Positions 51,393-60,956 of a stretch of DNA of 64,000 bases are shown here, one piece after another. The stretch spans positions 744,225 to 808,224 of the forward strand of contig NZ_KI421500.1 of the NCBI RefSeq assembly GCF_000473145.1, given 5' to 3'. The position numbers were made by a program, and so were the translations under genes. Position 1 is the stretch's first letter, and each line of letters starts with the position of its first letter. The notes under the pieces were generated by a model. The model was not told the origin of the DNA, made no database searches, and worked only from the letters and a program-made list of their open reading frames with translations. This DNA is from Leisingera daeponensis DSM 23529 (lineage in GTDB: Bacteria; Pseudomonadota; Alphaproteobacteria; Rhodobacterales; Rhodobacteraceae).

Positions 51393-52498
51393 TGGAACGC
51401 ACGGTTCACGTGCCCCTGGGCGAGCGCGCCTATGACGTGGTGATCGGGCCCGGGCTGCTGGCGCAGGCGGGCGAGCGGATCAAGCCGCTGCTGAAGCGGC
51501 CGCAGGTGGCCGTTCTGACCGATGAAACCGTGGCTGAGAAGCATCTGGACGCCTTGCGTGCCGGGCTGGCGGCTGCCGGGGTGGAAATGACCGCTCTGGC
51601 GCTGCCGCCGGGCGAGGCGACCAAGGGCTGGCCGCAGTTCACCCGGTCGGTGGAGTGGCTTCTGGAGCAGAAGGTGGAGCGCGGCGACGTGGTTGTCGCT
51701 TTCGGCGGCGGGGTGATCGGCGACCTGGCGGGATTTGCCGCCGCCGTGCTGCGCCGCGGGGTGCGGTTTGTGCAGATCCCGACCTCGCTGCTGGCGCAGG
51801 TCGACAGTTCCGTGGGCGGCAAGACCGGCATCAACGCGCCGCAGGGCAAGAACCTGATCGGCGCCTTCCATCAGCCCTCGCTGGTGCTGGCCGACACCTC
51901 GGTTCTGGAAACGCTGACGGCGCGCGACTTCCTGTCCGGCTATGGCGAGGTTGTGAAATACGGCCTGCTTGGCGATGCCGAATTCTTTGCCTGGCTCGAG
52001 GACAACGGCCCGGCGCTGGCCGAAGGTGATGTGGCGGCGCGGGTCGAGGCGGTGGCGCGCTCGGTGCAGATGAAGGCGGATATCGTCGTGCGCGACGAGA
52101 CCGAGCAGGGCGACCGGGCGCTGCTGAACCTCGGCCATACCTTCTGCCACGCGCTGGAGGCGGCGACCGGCTATTCGGACCGGCTGCTGCATGGCGAAGG
52201 CGTTGCCATCGGCTGCGCGCTGGCGTTTGAGCTGTCGGCGAAACTGGGTCTGTGCTCGCAGGAGGATCCAAGCCGGGTGCGGGCGCATCTGAAGGCGATG
52301 GGGATGAAGACCGATCTGTCCGATATCCCAGGCGATCTGCCGGGCGCCGAGGCGCTGCTGGAATTGATGGGGCAGGACAAGAAGGTTGTCGCGGGCCAGC
52401 TGCGCTTCATCCTGGCGCGCGGCATCGGCGAGGCCTTTGTGACCGGCGACGTGCCGCCGGACCAAGTGCTGTCTGTGCTGCGCAGCGCCGGAGCCTGA
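51389..52498 (+). CDS. aroB: 3-dehydroquinate synthase
   Basis: 369 residues. NAD- and zinc-dependent enzyme making 3-dehydroquinate from DAHP, the second step of the shikimate pathway. Key segments: FGGGVIGDLAGFAAAVLRRG, PTSLLAQVDSSVGGKTGINA, the metal ligands in SGYGEVVKYGLL (Glu), NLGHTFCHALE (His) and LHGEGVAIG (His). Length is standard. A strong bidirectional terminator follows. Confidence 0.97.
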   Translation: MMERTVHVPLGERAYDVVIGPGLLAQAGERIKPLLKRPQVAVLTDETVAEKHLDALRAGLAAAGVEMTALALPPGEATKGWPQFTRSVEWLLEQKVERGDVVVAFGGGVIGDLAGFAAAVLRRGVRFVQIPTSLLAQVDSSVGGKTGINAPQGKNLIGAFHQPSLVLADTSVLETLTARDFLSGYGEVVKYGLLGDAEFFAWLEDNGPALAEGDVAARVEAVARSVQMKADIVVRDETEQGDRALLNLGHTFCHALEAATGYSDRLLHGEGVAIGCALAFELSAKLGLCSQEDPSRVRAHLKAMGMKTDLSDIPGDLPGAEALLELMGQDKKVVAGQLRFILARGIGEAFVTGDVPPDQVLSVLRSAGA

Positions 52499-52532
52499 CC
52501 GGCGGGGGCGGGCCGGCCGAGACAGACAACGC

Positions 52533-52563
52533 AAAAAGGGCAGCCGCAGCGGCTGCCCTTTTT
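52533..52563. terminator. bidirectional terminator between aroB and the chemoreceptor gene
   Basis: AAAAAGGGCAGCC (52533-52545) pairs perfectly over 13 bp with GGCTGCCCTTTTT (52551-52563) around GCAGC. A-tract and T-tract on the two sides allow use in both directions. Confidence 0.94.
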
Positions 52564-52590
52564 GGGCTGTGGCAGCGGTGGCGCCCCGTC

Positions 52591-54798
52591 TCAGGCCGCG
52601 GCGCTGCCGGAGGCAAAGCCCGTCTGATCGTCGTCAAAGCCGATAGCCCTGCGCGGTGCGGCCCCGTTTGACGGGCGGGGGAGCGCATCCAGCGGCCTGG
52701 ACGCCTGCGGCACGGTGAATTGGGCCACAAGCTCCCGCAATTCCTGCGCCTGCTCGGACAAGGAGGTGGTGGCGGCGGTGGTCTGCTCGGCCATGGCGGC
52801 GTTCTGCTGCGCCATCACTTCCAGTTCTCCGACGGCAGTGTTGACGTCGCCCATCTGCACGGACTGTTCCTTGATATTGCCGGCGATCTCGACGACCAGG
52901 GTGGAAATCTCCCCGACCTGCTCGTTCACGCTGGACATCGCCCGGCCGGCCTGATCGACCAGCGAAGCGCCGTTCTTGACCTGTTCGGAGCTGCGGGCGG
53001 TCAGCTCATCGATCTGCTGCACCGCGTCGGCGCAGCGCTGTGCCAGCATACGCACCTCGCTGGCGACCACCGCAAAGCCGCGGCCCGCTTCGCCGGCCCG
53101 GGCCGCCTCGACCCCTGCATTCAGCGCCAGCAGATTGGTCTGGAAGGCGATGTCCTGGATCACCTTGGTGATCTGCGAGATTTCCTGCGAGGATTCCTGC
53201 AGCTTGTCCATCGCAACAATGGTGTTCTTCACCACCTGGTCGCAGGAGGCAACGCCGGTCTGGGCGCTGTCGGCCAGCCGTTCGGCACGGTCTGCGTTTT
53301 CTGCTGAATGCTGCACGCTGGCGGTCAGCTCGCGCATCGCATGGGTGGTTTTCTCCAGCGTCGCCGATTCCGCCTCGGTGCGGTGCGCCAGATCCATCGA
53401 CGCTTCAGCAATCGACCTGGTGCTTTCGTCAACGCTGCTGGTCAGCTCGCCGATGGAGGAGACCGCTTCGCTCAGCGCTTTCAGGGAGTCATTGAAATCC
53501 ATCCGGATCGACTTGAACTCGACAGGGAAAAACTCCGTGATCGGGTTGTCCAGCCGCTTGTTCTGCAGATCCATCAGGGCAGCGCCGATGCGGCGGGCGA
53601 CTGACAGGATTTCCTCGCGGCGCTCCTCTTCGGCCCTGGTCTCCTCCTCCTGTTTCTGCTGAGTCACGGTGCGCAGATCGGCCACATTGCGGGCAACCTC
53701 GCCGATCTCGTCCCGGCGGTTGGCGCCGGAAATCTCGGCATTGGCGTCGCCGCTGGCAAGCTGCTTCAGCGCCTTGTTCAGGACCGACAGGCCGCTGGTC
53801 ATGTCGCGTGCGATCACCAGGCTCAGGATCAGCACACCGGCCAGGAGAACTGCCGTGAAGATGGCCATCTCAGTCAGCAGCAGTTTGTTCTGCGCATCGA
53901 AAGCGGCCATGTCCTCTTCAAGGTGCTGTATGAGGAGCGACTCCTTGCCGCGCAGGACTTTCAGCATATCTGTGGCGGCTGCAAACCACGAGGCGGCGGT
54001 AAAGCCTGAGAGATCCCCGCCGCTCAGGATGGCTTGCCGGATGTCCTCAAACTTCTTCATTTCAGGTGTGGATTTCAGGCTGGCAACGGCGTTGCGGTCC
54101 TCCACTGTCGCAAAGTCAAGAAAGCGGTCGAGGCGTTCCTTGAAGCGTTCATGCGTTGCGACGAAAACCTGAAAATCGGTTGGCGTCCAGCCATTGGCAA
54201 ATCCCACCGCTCCGGCCGCGCGCTCCAGCCCGGCCGCGTCCTTGGCCCGCAGGAACATTGACAGGGCGACAGCTTCCTGGGAGATCCGGGGGTTGTCGAT
54301 TTGCTGCGCGACAGAAAGCCCGGTCTGGATCAGCGCTGTGTTCAGATCAGTGTAATACTCAACCGCAGCGCGCACCGGCAGCGCGCGGCTGGCGATTTGC
54401 TGGCGGACTTCCTTTTTCCGGCCCAGTTCAGTTTGCGCGACGCGGAATGACTGCAAGGCTTCGGTGCTGAGCCCATCACGGTCAACCTGCTCCAGCTTGG
54501 AAAGAAAACCGGCTATTGCAGCGTCATTTGTCTGCCGGATCTTCACAAGCGCCTCCGGCATCACAGACGACTCGCCGCCCAGGTAAGCGGCGCTCATCCC
54601 GCGTTCGACCTGCAGCGAGTGCACCAGGCTGCTGGTCCCTTCGAGAAGCTCCCCGGCGAGCGCTGTATTGATCTGTGCCCGTTCATACAGCTCTATCAGC
54701 TTATTGCCTATGAACCACAGGCTGAGAAGCAGCGGCGCCGCCAGCAGCATGGTGATCTTCACCTTAATCGAGAGATGCTGCAGAAATCGCATACCCAT
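52591..54798 (-). CDS. methyl-accepting chemotaxis protein with NIT sensor domain
   Basis: 735 residues. First membrane helix ~15-32 ([20 protein letters not shown]), a periplasmic domain of ~270 residues matching the NIT nitrate/nitrite-sensing family ([20 protein letters not shown]), second helix ~310-330 ([20 protein letters not shown]), HAMP ([20 protein letters not shown]), then the MCP signalling domain with hairpin tip [38 protein letters not shown]. The C-terminal tail ends [15 protein letters not shown], without the NWETF CheR-tether. Ligand nitrate/nitrite is suggested by domain name only. Methylation-type Glu/Gln pairs are present. Confidence 0.93.
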   Translation of the reverse strand: MGMRFLQHLSIKVKITMLLAAPLLLSLWFIGNKLIELYERAQINTALAGELLEGTSSLVHSLQVERGMSAAYLGGESSVMPEALVKIRQTNDAAIAGFLSKLEQVDRDGLSTEALQSFRVAQTELGRKKEVRQQIASRALPVRAAVEYYTDLNTALIQTGLSVAQQIDNPRISQEAVALSMFLRAKDAAGLERAAGAVGFANGWTPTDFQVFVATHERFKERLDRFLDFATVEDRNAVASLKSTPEMKKFEDIRQAILSGGDLSGFTAASWFAAATDMLKVLRGKESLLIQHLEEDMAAFDAQNKLLLTEMAIFTAVLLAGVLILSLVIARDMTSGLSVLNKALKQLASGDANAEISGANRRDEIGEVARNVADLRTVTQQKQEEETRAEEERREEILSVARRIGAALMDLQNKRLDNPITEFFPVEFKSIRMDFNDSLKALSEAVSSIGELTSSVDESTRSIAEASMDLAHRTEAESATLEKTTHAMRELTASVQHSAENADRAERLADSAQTGVASCDQVVKNTIVAMDKLQESSQEISQITKVIQDIAFQTNLLALNAGVEAARAGEAGRGFAVVASEVRMLAQRCADAVQQIDELTARSSEQVKNGASLVDQAGRAMSSVNEQVGEISTLVVEIAGNIKEQSVQMGDVNTAVGELEVMAQQNAAMAEQTTAATTSLSEQAQELRELVAQFTVPQASRPLDALPRPSNGAAPRRAIGFDDDQTGFASGSAAA

Positions 54799-55097
54799 AA
54801 TCTGAACCCTTGCTGAACATTGATCGCATAAGTTGCATCAACAATGCGGAATGTGTCTTAATATTCGGCTACCCTTCGGAAAGGGGCTGACTGTGCAGCA
54901 AGGCCGCCTTCAACTGCGGGGGAAGCCGTTAGCAGAGGTCAGGCGGGGGTCGATCAAGGTGTTGAAATAGAAGGAATAAATTAGCGCGCTTGGCCGGTTA
55001 CAGGCGCAAGAGCGGGGTGCGGTGTGCAGGCCCGGTTTCCCCGGGGGAAGGCCGCTGCGCGAGCCGTTAAATCTTCAAAAAAAGCACGGCGGAATTT
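54799..55097. other. ~300-bp region upstream of the chemoreceptor gene
   Basis: No supported gene. The part next to 54798 is A/T-richer (TTGCATCAACAATGCGG, GTGTCTTAATATTCGG) and likely holds the chemoreceptor promoter. GGCCCGGTTTCCCCGGGGGAAGGCC near 55030-55055 can form a hairpin. Nothing else stands out. Confidence 0.45.
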
Positions 55098-55120
55098 GAA
55101 AAGCCCCCAAGGCTCGGGGC
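55098..55120 (-). terminator. terminator of ssb
   Basis: On the minus strand GCCCC (from 55120) pairs with GGGGC (to 55103) and is followed by TTTT (55102-55099). The stem is short (5 bp plus flanking pairs) but correctly placed 37 bp after the ssb stop. Confidence 0.6.
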
Positions 55121-55156
55121 CTGGGAGCTTTGCTGTAGGGCTTTGCTGACGCGCGT

Positions 55157-55678
55157 TTAGAACGGGATTTCGTCGTCGTCGATATTGTGGGAGGCGCCGC
55201 CGCCGTAGCCGCCGCCGCTGCCGCCGCCTTGGGACCCGCTGTCATAGCCGCCGCCGTACCCGCCGCCGCCTTGGCCGCCGCCGCCATAGCTGCCACCGCC
55301 TTGGCCACCGCCGCCGCCGCCTTCGCCGCGGCCGTCAAGCATGGTCAGCGTGGAGCCGAAGCCTTGCAGCACGATCTCGGTCGAATAGCGGTCCTGGCCG
55401 CTCTGGTCCTGCCACTTGCGGGTCTGCAGCTGGCCTTCGACATAGACCTTGGAGCCCTTGCGCAGATACTGCTCGCAAACCCGCACCAGGCCCTCGCTGA
55501 AGACCGCGACGGAGTGCCATTCGGTCTTCTCGCGGCGCTCGCCGGTGTTGCGGTCCTTCCAGGTTTCCGAGGTGGCGATGCGCAGGTTGCAGACCTTGCC
55601 GCCGTTCTGGAAGCTGCGCACCTCGGGGTCGCGGCCCAGGTTGCCGATAAGCATGACTTTGTTGAGTGAGCCGGCCAT
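55157..55678 (-). CDS. ssb: single-stranded DNA-binding protein
   Basis: 173 residues from ATG 55678 ([20 protein letters not shown]). OB-fold domain ~1-110 with [20 protein letters not shown] and [20 protein letters not shown], a Gly-rich linker of imperfect [12 protein letters not shown] repeats, and the C-terminal acidic tip DDDEIPF that recruits repair and replication proteins. Upstream in-frame codons lack support. The Gly-linker gives the GCC-rich repetitive DNA at 55190-55325, which is coding rather than an array. Confidence 0.97.
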   Translation of the reverse strand: MAGSLNKVMLIGNLGRDPEVRSFQNGGKVCNLRIATSETWKDRNTGERREKTEWHSVAVFSEGLVRVCEQYLRKGSKVYVEGQLQTRKWQDQSGQDRYSTEIVLQGFGSTLTMLDGRGEGGGGGGQGGGSYGGGGQGGGGYGGGYDSGSQGGGSGGGYGGGASHNIDDDEIPF

Positions 55679-55910
55679 AGGGTTCCGTCCTTTAGTTTCT
55701 GATCGTCTTGTCCAGCAGCGGCAGGGCTCGAATCCGGCCCCGCTGCGTTCCGGCGACAGTATAGCCCCATGCCCAGGGTGAAAAGCAGGCATCTGTGGAT
55801 GCTTTCGGCGGCACGGCGGCCGGATTTACGGCGGTTTGCGCCGGTGTTGCTTTAATTTTGTTTCGCATTGGGTATATTGCGCGCAGTGGGACAGTATCAG
55901 GACAGCGGAA

Positions 55911-56495
55911 ATGCGCAAAGCCGTTGCGGGGTTGGTGATCGCGGTTGTCGGGGCAGGGCAGCCGGCCGCGGCCGATGTGCTTGGCACGAAAAACCGGCGG
56001 GATCTGTTCGCCGCCCATACCCGTGTGCTGGATGGCCGCGCGGCGGCGCAGTACAAGAACTCCGCCCGGTTGCAGCCGCAGACCTACGGCATCCCTTCTG
56101 CCGCGGGCACGCTGTCCTATAGCGGCAAGTACCGGGGGCAATACCTGGAGATGGCGCGCGATGCCGCCCGCCAGCATGGCGTGCCCGAAGACCTGTTCCT
56201 GCGACTGGTGCAGCAGGAGAGCAACTGGAACCCGAACGCCAAATCGCACAAGGGGGCGCTGGGGCTGGCGCAGCTGATGCCTGCCACGGCGCGGGCGCTG
56301 GGGGTCAACCCGGAGGTGCCCAGGCAGAATCTGGACGGCGGCGCCCGCTATCTGGCGCGGCAGTTCCGCAAGTTCGGCTCCTGGCGGCTGGCGCTGGCGG
56401 CCTATAATGCCGGGCCGGACGCGGTGGTGAAATACGGCGGCGTGCCGCCTTACAAGGAAACCCAGAACTATGTGAAGAAGATCTGGGGCAGCTAA
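55911..56495 (+). CDS. lytic transglycosylase (SLT domain)
   Basis: 194 residues from ATG 55911 ([20 protein letters not shown]), a signal peptide cleaved near AAA-DVLGT. The SLT domain (~85-194) has the catalytic Glu in [20 protein letters not shown], then [37 protein letters not shown] and [14 protein letters not shown]. It cuts peptidoglycan between MurNAc and GlcNAc, leaving 1,6-anhydro ends. The short N-terminal part has no other domain. It is transcribed away from ssb. Confidence 0.93.
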   Translation: MRKAVAGLVIAVVGAGQPAAADVLGTKNRRDLFAAHTRVLDGRAAAQYKNSARLQPQTYGIPSAAGTLSYSGKYRGQYLEMARDAARQHGVPEDLFLRLVQQESNWNPNAKSHKGALGLAQLMPATARALGVNPEVPRQNLDGGARYLARQFRKFGSWRLALAAYNAGPDAVVKYGGVPPYKETQNYVKKIWGS

Positions 56496-56540
56496 GGCTG
56501 CCGGCGTGCCGCAGGGGCGCGGCCAGGAGGATCTTCGCCC

Positions 56541-56572
56541 GCGGATTAACCTGCGGATTAATCTGTGGATAA
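56541..56572. promoter_or_regulatory. DnaA-box-like site with two degenerate copies
   Basis: TGTGGATAA at 56564-56572 is the exact complement of the consensus DnaA box TTATCCACA. Two upstream words GCGGATTAA (56541-56549 and 56553-56561) repeat at 12-bp spacing, giving three phased sites. They lie before the membrane protein gene at 56663. Binding is not shown by sequence alone. Confidence 0.45.
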
Positions 56573-56662
56573 CTTTTCTTAATGCCCTGTTAACTCCAAC
56601 GGGACGTCATGCATTTGCCTTAATTTTTCGTGAATCTGTCGGCAGGTTCAGGAGGGAATGCA

Positions 56663-57037
56663 TTGTATATCAACGGCTTCGACGATCGCATTGACCGGGT
56701 TGACTGGCAGCCGAGCGCTGTGCCCACGCGCAAAGTGGTCGATAGCGTTCTGGGCAGCCGGCAGCCGCGGCAGCCGCGCAGCGCTGTCCTGAGCCTGGCT
56801 GGCGCGGTGGCGGGGCTTGTGATCGGCGTGGGTCTCAAGGGTATGGTGCTGCCCGGCTCGCCCTGGGGGCCGGGCACCGGGCTGGCCGGCGCGATCGGCG
56901 GCAGCCTGGCGCTGGCCGGACTGGCAGTATCGGTGCCGGGCGCCCTGTTTGCTGCCGTCAAGGGACAGCAGGCACCGCGGCTGATGCAATTTGCCTCGAT
57001 GAACCTGCTGATGATCATGATGGTTCTCTGGAGCTGA
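56663..57037 (+). CDS. small membrane protein, probable TTG start
   Basis: 124 residues if read from TTG 56663, which is 6 nt behind the strong site AGGAGGG (56650-56656); the only other in-frame option nearby is GTG 56630 with no such site. The first ~50 residues are soluble (YINGFDDRIDRVDWQPSAVP, then RKVVDSVLGSRQPRQPRSAV). Three membrane helices follow (LAGAVAGLVIGVGLKGMVL; GLAGAIGGSLALAGLAVSV; LMQFASMNLLMIMMVLW). No family recognised. An A/T-rich promoter-like region with a DnaA-box-like site lies upstream. Confidence 0.68.
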   Translation: MYINGFDDRIDRVDWQPSAVPTRKVVDSVLGSRQPRQPRSAVLSLAGAVAGLVIGVGLKGMVLPGSPWGPGTGLAGAIGGSLALAGLAVSVPGALFAAVKGQQAPRLMQFASMNLLMIMMVLWS

Positions 57038-57202
57038 CCGTAACGTCCCCTGTGGGAGTGGGGGAGCGCTGTGGAGCCCCATGCGCCGCCGCTGCGCCGC
57101 GCATGGGGTTTTGCGTTGCCTGGAGGGCCGCGCGGTGTGTTTACCGCATTTTCACGGCGCTTCGCTATGGTTCTCGGCACCAGCGGAAACCGTGGAGCCA
57201 GA

Positions 57203-58657
57203 ATGAACCAGCCTTTGATGCATGACACTCCCGCGCAGCACGGTGCCAGTGCCCTGGAGGCAGCCAGTGAACTGGTCAAGGCCGGGAAATACGGCAAGGC
57301 CCTGCCGCTGCTGTTGGTCTTGCTGCGGCAGGATCCGTCGAATGTCCGGGTGCTGGACCTTACGGCCACCTGCTACCTGGAAGCCGGGGACAGTCAGACC
57401 GCCGTGCGGCTGCTTGAACTGCTTGCGGATGGCAATCCGGCTCTGCCGCAGGCCTGGGGCAAACTTGCGGCCGTGCGGGCCACCAGCGGCGACAAGGCCG
57501 GGGCCGTGCGGGCCTTCGAGCAAGCTCTCAGCCTGGCACCGGGCGACGTGGGGCTGCTTGCGGCCCGGAACCGGCTGGAACCCTTCACCAGCGATAGCAG
57601 CGCAGCCGCCCGGCTGCGGGCGGCGGTGCAGAACACCGCTGCCACGCAGCGCGAGCGCATCCTGGCGCATTTCGCACTGGGCGTGATCGAGGACCGGGCC
57701 GGTGCCCCAGCAGCCGCGTTTGACCACTATGCCCAGGCCAACGCCCTGACGGAAACCGGCTATGATCACGCGTTCCAGGACGCGCGCCTGCAGGCGCAGC
57801 TGGCGGCGGACTGGACCGGTGCCGCCTGCGGCGAGGCTGCTGACGCGCCCTGTATGCTGTTTGTGACCGGTCTGCCGCGCAGCGGCACCACGCTGCTGGA
57901 AACCTGCCTGACGCGGCACTCGCAAATCGACAGCATCGGCGAGAGCGAGGCGCTGTCCAATACCGCGGCCGCGGTGCGCCGGTATGCAGCCGGGCGGTAT
58001 GGCGATGCCGGCTGGTGGAACTGGCTGGGGCGGCTAAGCGCTGAAGAATTGGAGCAGTTCCGCACGCTGTTTCTGCACAATGCCTTTCCCATGGGCAGAC
58101 CGGATGCTGCGGTCGTTGTCGACAAGATGCCGCTCAATTGTTTTGAAATGGGGCTGGCGCATGTCCTGCTGCCCAACGCCAGGTTCCTGTTCCTGTCGCG
58201 CCACCCTCTGGACGTTGGGCTGTCGATTTTCACCATGAATTTCGCGGCTGGCCATAGGTATTCCTCCCGGCTGGAGTGGATCGGCCATATGACCCGCTGC
58301 GTGTACGGTTCGCTTCTCGACTACCAGGCAAAGCTGGGAGAGACCCTGCGGGTGCAATCCTTTGAGGCGCTGGTGACCGGCCCCGAAGCGCAGATCCGGT
58401 CCGTTCTGCAGCATGCAGGCCTGGGGTGGGAGGAGGGCTGCCTCACTCCGGAACAGAACACACGCGCTGTGCGGACGGCCTCGCTAATGCAGGTGCGCGA
58501 CAGCATCAACACTGCGGGTCTGGAAAAATGGCGGCGGTATGAAGCGCAGCTGGAGCCGCTCAAGGAGGCCCTGGGCGGGCAGGCGTGGATTGACCAGTGG
58601 CAGCAATGGAACCGGAACGCCGCCGAAACCGGCAGCCTGGCGCCGGCCGCGGCCTGA
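57203..58657 (+). CDS. TPR-containing sulfotransferase
   Basis: 484 residues from ATG 57203. The N-terminal ~180 residues are tetratricopeptide helices (ALEAASELVKAGKYGKALPL, AVRAFEQALSLAPGDVGLLA). The sulfotransferase fold follows: 5'-phosphosulfate loop FVTGLPRSGTTLLETCLTRH and 3'-phosphate motif ARFLFLSRHPLDVGLSIF, both for PAPS. VVVDKMPLNCFEMGLAHVL is the region between. Such TPR-sulfotransferase fusions are common in alphaproteobacteria and resemble tyrosylprotein sulfotransferase-type enzymes. Acceptor unknown. Confidence 0.9.
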   Translation: MNQPLMHDTPAQHGASALEAASELVKAGKYGKALPLLLVLLRQDPSNVRVLDLTATCYLEAGDSQTAVRLLELLADGNPALPQAWGKLAAVRATSGDKAGAVRAFEQALSLAPGDVGLLAARNRLEPFTSDSSAAARLRAAVQNTAATQRERILAHFALGVIEDRAGAPAAAFDHYAQANALTETGYDHAFQDARLQAQLAADWTGAACGEAADAPCMLFVTGLPRSGTTLLETCLTRHSQIDSIGESEALSNTAAAVRRYAAGRYGDAGWWNWLGRLSAEELEQFRTLFLHNAFPMGRPDAAVVVDKMPLNCFEMGLAHVLLPNARFLFLSRHPLDVGLSIFTMNFAAGHRYSSRLEWIGHMTRCVYGSLLDYQAKLGETLRVQSFEALVTGPEAQIRSVLQHAGLGWEEGCLTPEQNTRAVRTASLMQVRDSINTAGLEKWRRYEAQLEPLKEALGGQAWIDQWQQWNRNAAETGSLAPAAA

Positions 58658-58762
58658 ACGCGGCCCCGCCGGGGGCCGGGTTTCGCTCTGCCGCAACAGA
58701 AAACGCCGCCGCCTGAGTCCAAGCCGCGGCGCGGATTTGAGCACGGCACCTGCTGCCGCAGT

Positions 58763-60853
58763 TTACTCCGCGGCGACCTTGATCACCGGTTTCATCCGTT
58801 CCAGCACCTCGTCGCTCAGGTGGCATTTGACCTGATGGCCGCCGCCCAGCTGGCGCACCGGCGGCACCTCGCGCTCGCACAAACCGGCCGGCACTTCGGA
58901 CTTCCAGCGGCAGCGGGTCTGGAACGGGCAGCCCGGCGGCGGGTTCATGGCCGAGGGGATATCGCCCTCCAGCACGATGTGCTCCTTCACGACCGAGGTG
59001 TCGGCAATCGGCACCGCCGACAGCAAGGCCTCGGTGTAGGGGTGATAGGGCGGCGCAAAGACCTGATCGGTGGTGCCCAGCTCCACCACATGGCCCAGAT
59101 ACATCACCATCACCCGGTCGCTGAGGTAGCGCACGATTGACAGGTCGTGCGAGATGAACAGAAGCGTGGTCTTTTCCTTGCGCTGGATCTCCATCAACAG
59201 GTCGGTGACGGCAGCCTGCACCGACACGTCCAGCGCCGAGACGGGTTCGTCTGCCACCACGATGCGGGCGCCGCCGGCAAAGGCGCGGGCGATGCCGACG
59301 CGCTGCTTCTGGCCGCCGGACAGCTGCCGCGGCATCCGGTCGGCAAAGGCGCGCGGCAGCTTCACAAGGTCCAGAAGCTCCAGCATCCTGCGGCGCCGTT
59401 CGGCCTCGGAACCGCCGACCCCGAATATCTCCAGCGCCCGCATGATCTGGCGGCCGACGGTCATCGACGGGTTCAGCGTGTCGAACGGGTTCTGGAACAC
59501 CATCTGAATGTCGGAGATCGTCTTGGTGTCGCGCTCCTCGATCGGGATCTGCTCGATATTGCGGTTGTCCAGCAGGATCTGCCCCTCGGTTGCGGTTTCC
59601 AGCCCCATCAGCACCTTGGCAAAAGTGGATTTGCCGCAGCCGGATTCGCCGACGATGGCGAGGGTTTCGGATTCGCGCGCCTCGAAGCTCAGCGTCTCGT
59701 TGGCCTTCACCACCTTCTTCTCGCCGCCGCCGAACAGAGCATTGGCGGCAACCTCATAGTATTTCTTGAGGTTCTCCATCTTCAGGATCACCTTGCCGGG
59801 TGCCGTCTTCTCTTTCTGATCCGCCAGGGTCAGCGGCGCGTTCCAGTCAATCTCCTCGAACCGCAGACAGCGGGTTTCATGCCGGTCGTTTCCATGCACC
59901 GGCGCCATCGGGATCACCCGGTCCGCGTCGCAGCGGCCCTCTTCGAAATAGTCGCAGCGGGGGCCGAAGTTGCAGCCGGGCGGGCGCTCGTGGGGCAGGG
60001 GGAAGTTGCCCGGAATCGCCACCAGGGGGCGCGCGTTCTTGTCGGCGCCGGGAAGAGGGATCGAGCGGAACAGCGCCTGGGTATAGGGGTGCTGCATCTC
60101 GTCGAAGACATCGTGGATGGAGCCGCGTTCCACCGCCTCGCCGGAATACATCACGCAGATACGGTCGCAGGTCTCCAGGACCAGGCCGAGGTTATGGGAG
60201 ATGAACAGCATTGAGGTGCCGTATTTCTTGCCCAGGTCCTTGACCAGCTCGACCACTGCGGCCTCCACCGTCACGTCCAGCGCGGTGGTGGGCTCATCCA
60301 GGATCAGCAGCGAGGGTTTCGACATCAGCGCCATGGCGATCACGATGCGCTGCTGCTGGCCGCCCGACAGCTGGTGCGGGAAGGAATTCAGCATCCGCTC
60401 CGGGTCGGGCAGGCGCACGTCTGTGACCACCTCAAGGGCGCGCTGATAGGCTTCCTTTTCGCTGACGCCCTCGTGGATCATCGGCACTTCCATCAGCTGC
60501 TTGCCGATACGCATTGCCGGGTTCAAAGAGGCCATCGGCTCCTGATAGATCATCGCGATCTCGTTGCCGCGGATATCGCGCAGCTCCTCGGCGCTCATCT
60601 CGCTCAGATCGCGGCCCTTGAACTTGATGGTGCCGCCGACAATGCGGCCGTTCTTGCCCAGGTCCTGCATGACGCCAAGCGCCACAGTGGATTTGCCGCA
60701 GCCGCTTTCGCCAACCAGGCCCACCGCCTCGCCCGGCTGCACCGCAACGGAGAAGTCCATCACCGCGGGGATTTCGCGCAGCCGGGTGAAGAAGGAGATC
60801 GACAGCTTGTCAATTTCCAGGATCGGGCCGCTGTAGTCTGACATCTTGGTCAT
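58763..60853 (-). CDS. peptide-type ABC transporter ATP-binding protein, two ATPase domains fused
   Basis: 696 residues combining DppD- and DppF-like ATPases. First: Walker A GESGCGKST (~50), signature LSGGQQQRI, Walker B LLILDEPTTALD, then the oligopeptide C-terminal Cys motif PGCNFGPRCDYFEEGRCD. Second: GESGCGKSTFAKVL, LSGGQKQRVGIARAFAGGAR, VVADEPVSALD, ending PGCPFQTRCRWKSEVPAGLC. The Cys motifs of each half resemble Fe-S-binding segments described in DppD/OppD proteins. Fused forms are usual in rhizobia and roseobacters. Energises the permeases encoded by the two genes before it in the operon. Confidence 0.93.
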   Translation of the reverse strand: MTKMSDYSGPILEIDKLSISFFTRLREIPAVMDFSVAVQPGEAVGLVGESGCGKSTVALGVMQDLGKNGRIVGGTIKFKGRDLSEMSAEELRDIRGNEIAMIYQEPMASLNPAMRIGKQLMEVPMIHEGVSEKEAYQRALEVVTDVRLPDPERMLNSFPHQLSGGQQQRIVIAMALMSKPSLLILDEPTTALDVTVEAAVVELVKDLGKKYGTSMLFISHNLGLVLETCDRICVMYSGEAVERGSIHDVFDEMQHPYTQALFRSIPLPGADKNARPLVAIPGNFPLPHERPPGCNFGPRCDYFEEGRCDADRVIPMAPVHGNDRHETRCLRFEEIDWNAPLTLADQKEKTAPGKVILKMENLKKYYEVAANALFGGGEKKVVKANETLSFEARESETLAIVGESGCGKSTFAKVLMGLETATEGQILLDNRNIEQIPIEERDTKTISDIQMVFQNPFDTLNPSMTVGRQIMRALEIFGVGGSEAERRRRMLELLDLVKLPRAFADRMPRQLSGGQKQRVGIARAFAGGARIVVADEPVSALDVSVQAAVTDLLMEIQRKEKTTLLFISHDLSIVRYLSDRVMVMYLGHVVELGTTDQVFAPPYHPYTEALLSAVPIADTSVVKEHIVLEGDIPSAMNPPPGCPFQTRCRWKSEVPAGLCEREVPPVRQLGGGHQVKCHLSDEVLERMKPVIKVAAE

Positions 60854-60893
60854 GGTCTTGTCTCCCTGTTGAGGCTGGAAGGGACCGGATCCC

Positions 60894-60950
60894 TTTCTTC
60901 TGGCCTCAAATATCCCGGGGGTCCTGGGGGCTGGCCCCCGGTCCCGCCGG
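60894..60950 (-). repeat. dispersed GGGATATTT-GCCAGA motif, copy 3, with GC hairpin
   Basis: Read on the minus strand, CCCCCGGGATATTTGAGGCC continues AGAAGAAA (60921-60894). Next to it is GGGGGCTGGCCCCC (60926-60939), a GC hairpin, as in copy 1. It lies in the 103-bp gap between the ATPase and permease genes of one operon. Confidence 0.7.
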
Positions 60951-60956
60951 TTCGGA

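Noticed and set aside
55190..55325. GCC-rich repetitive DNA that looks like a short tandem array or CRISPR-like repeat.
   Set aside because: It is the glycine-rich linker of ssb read on the opposite strand. No conserved direct repeats with unique spacers exist anywhere in the window.
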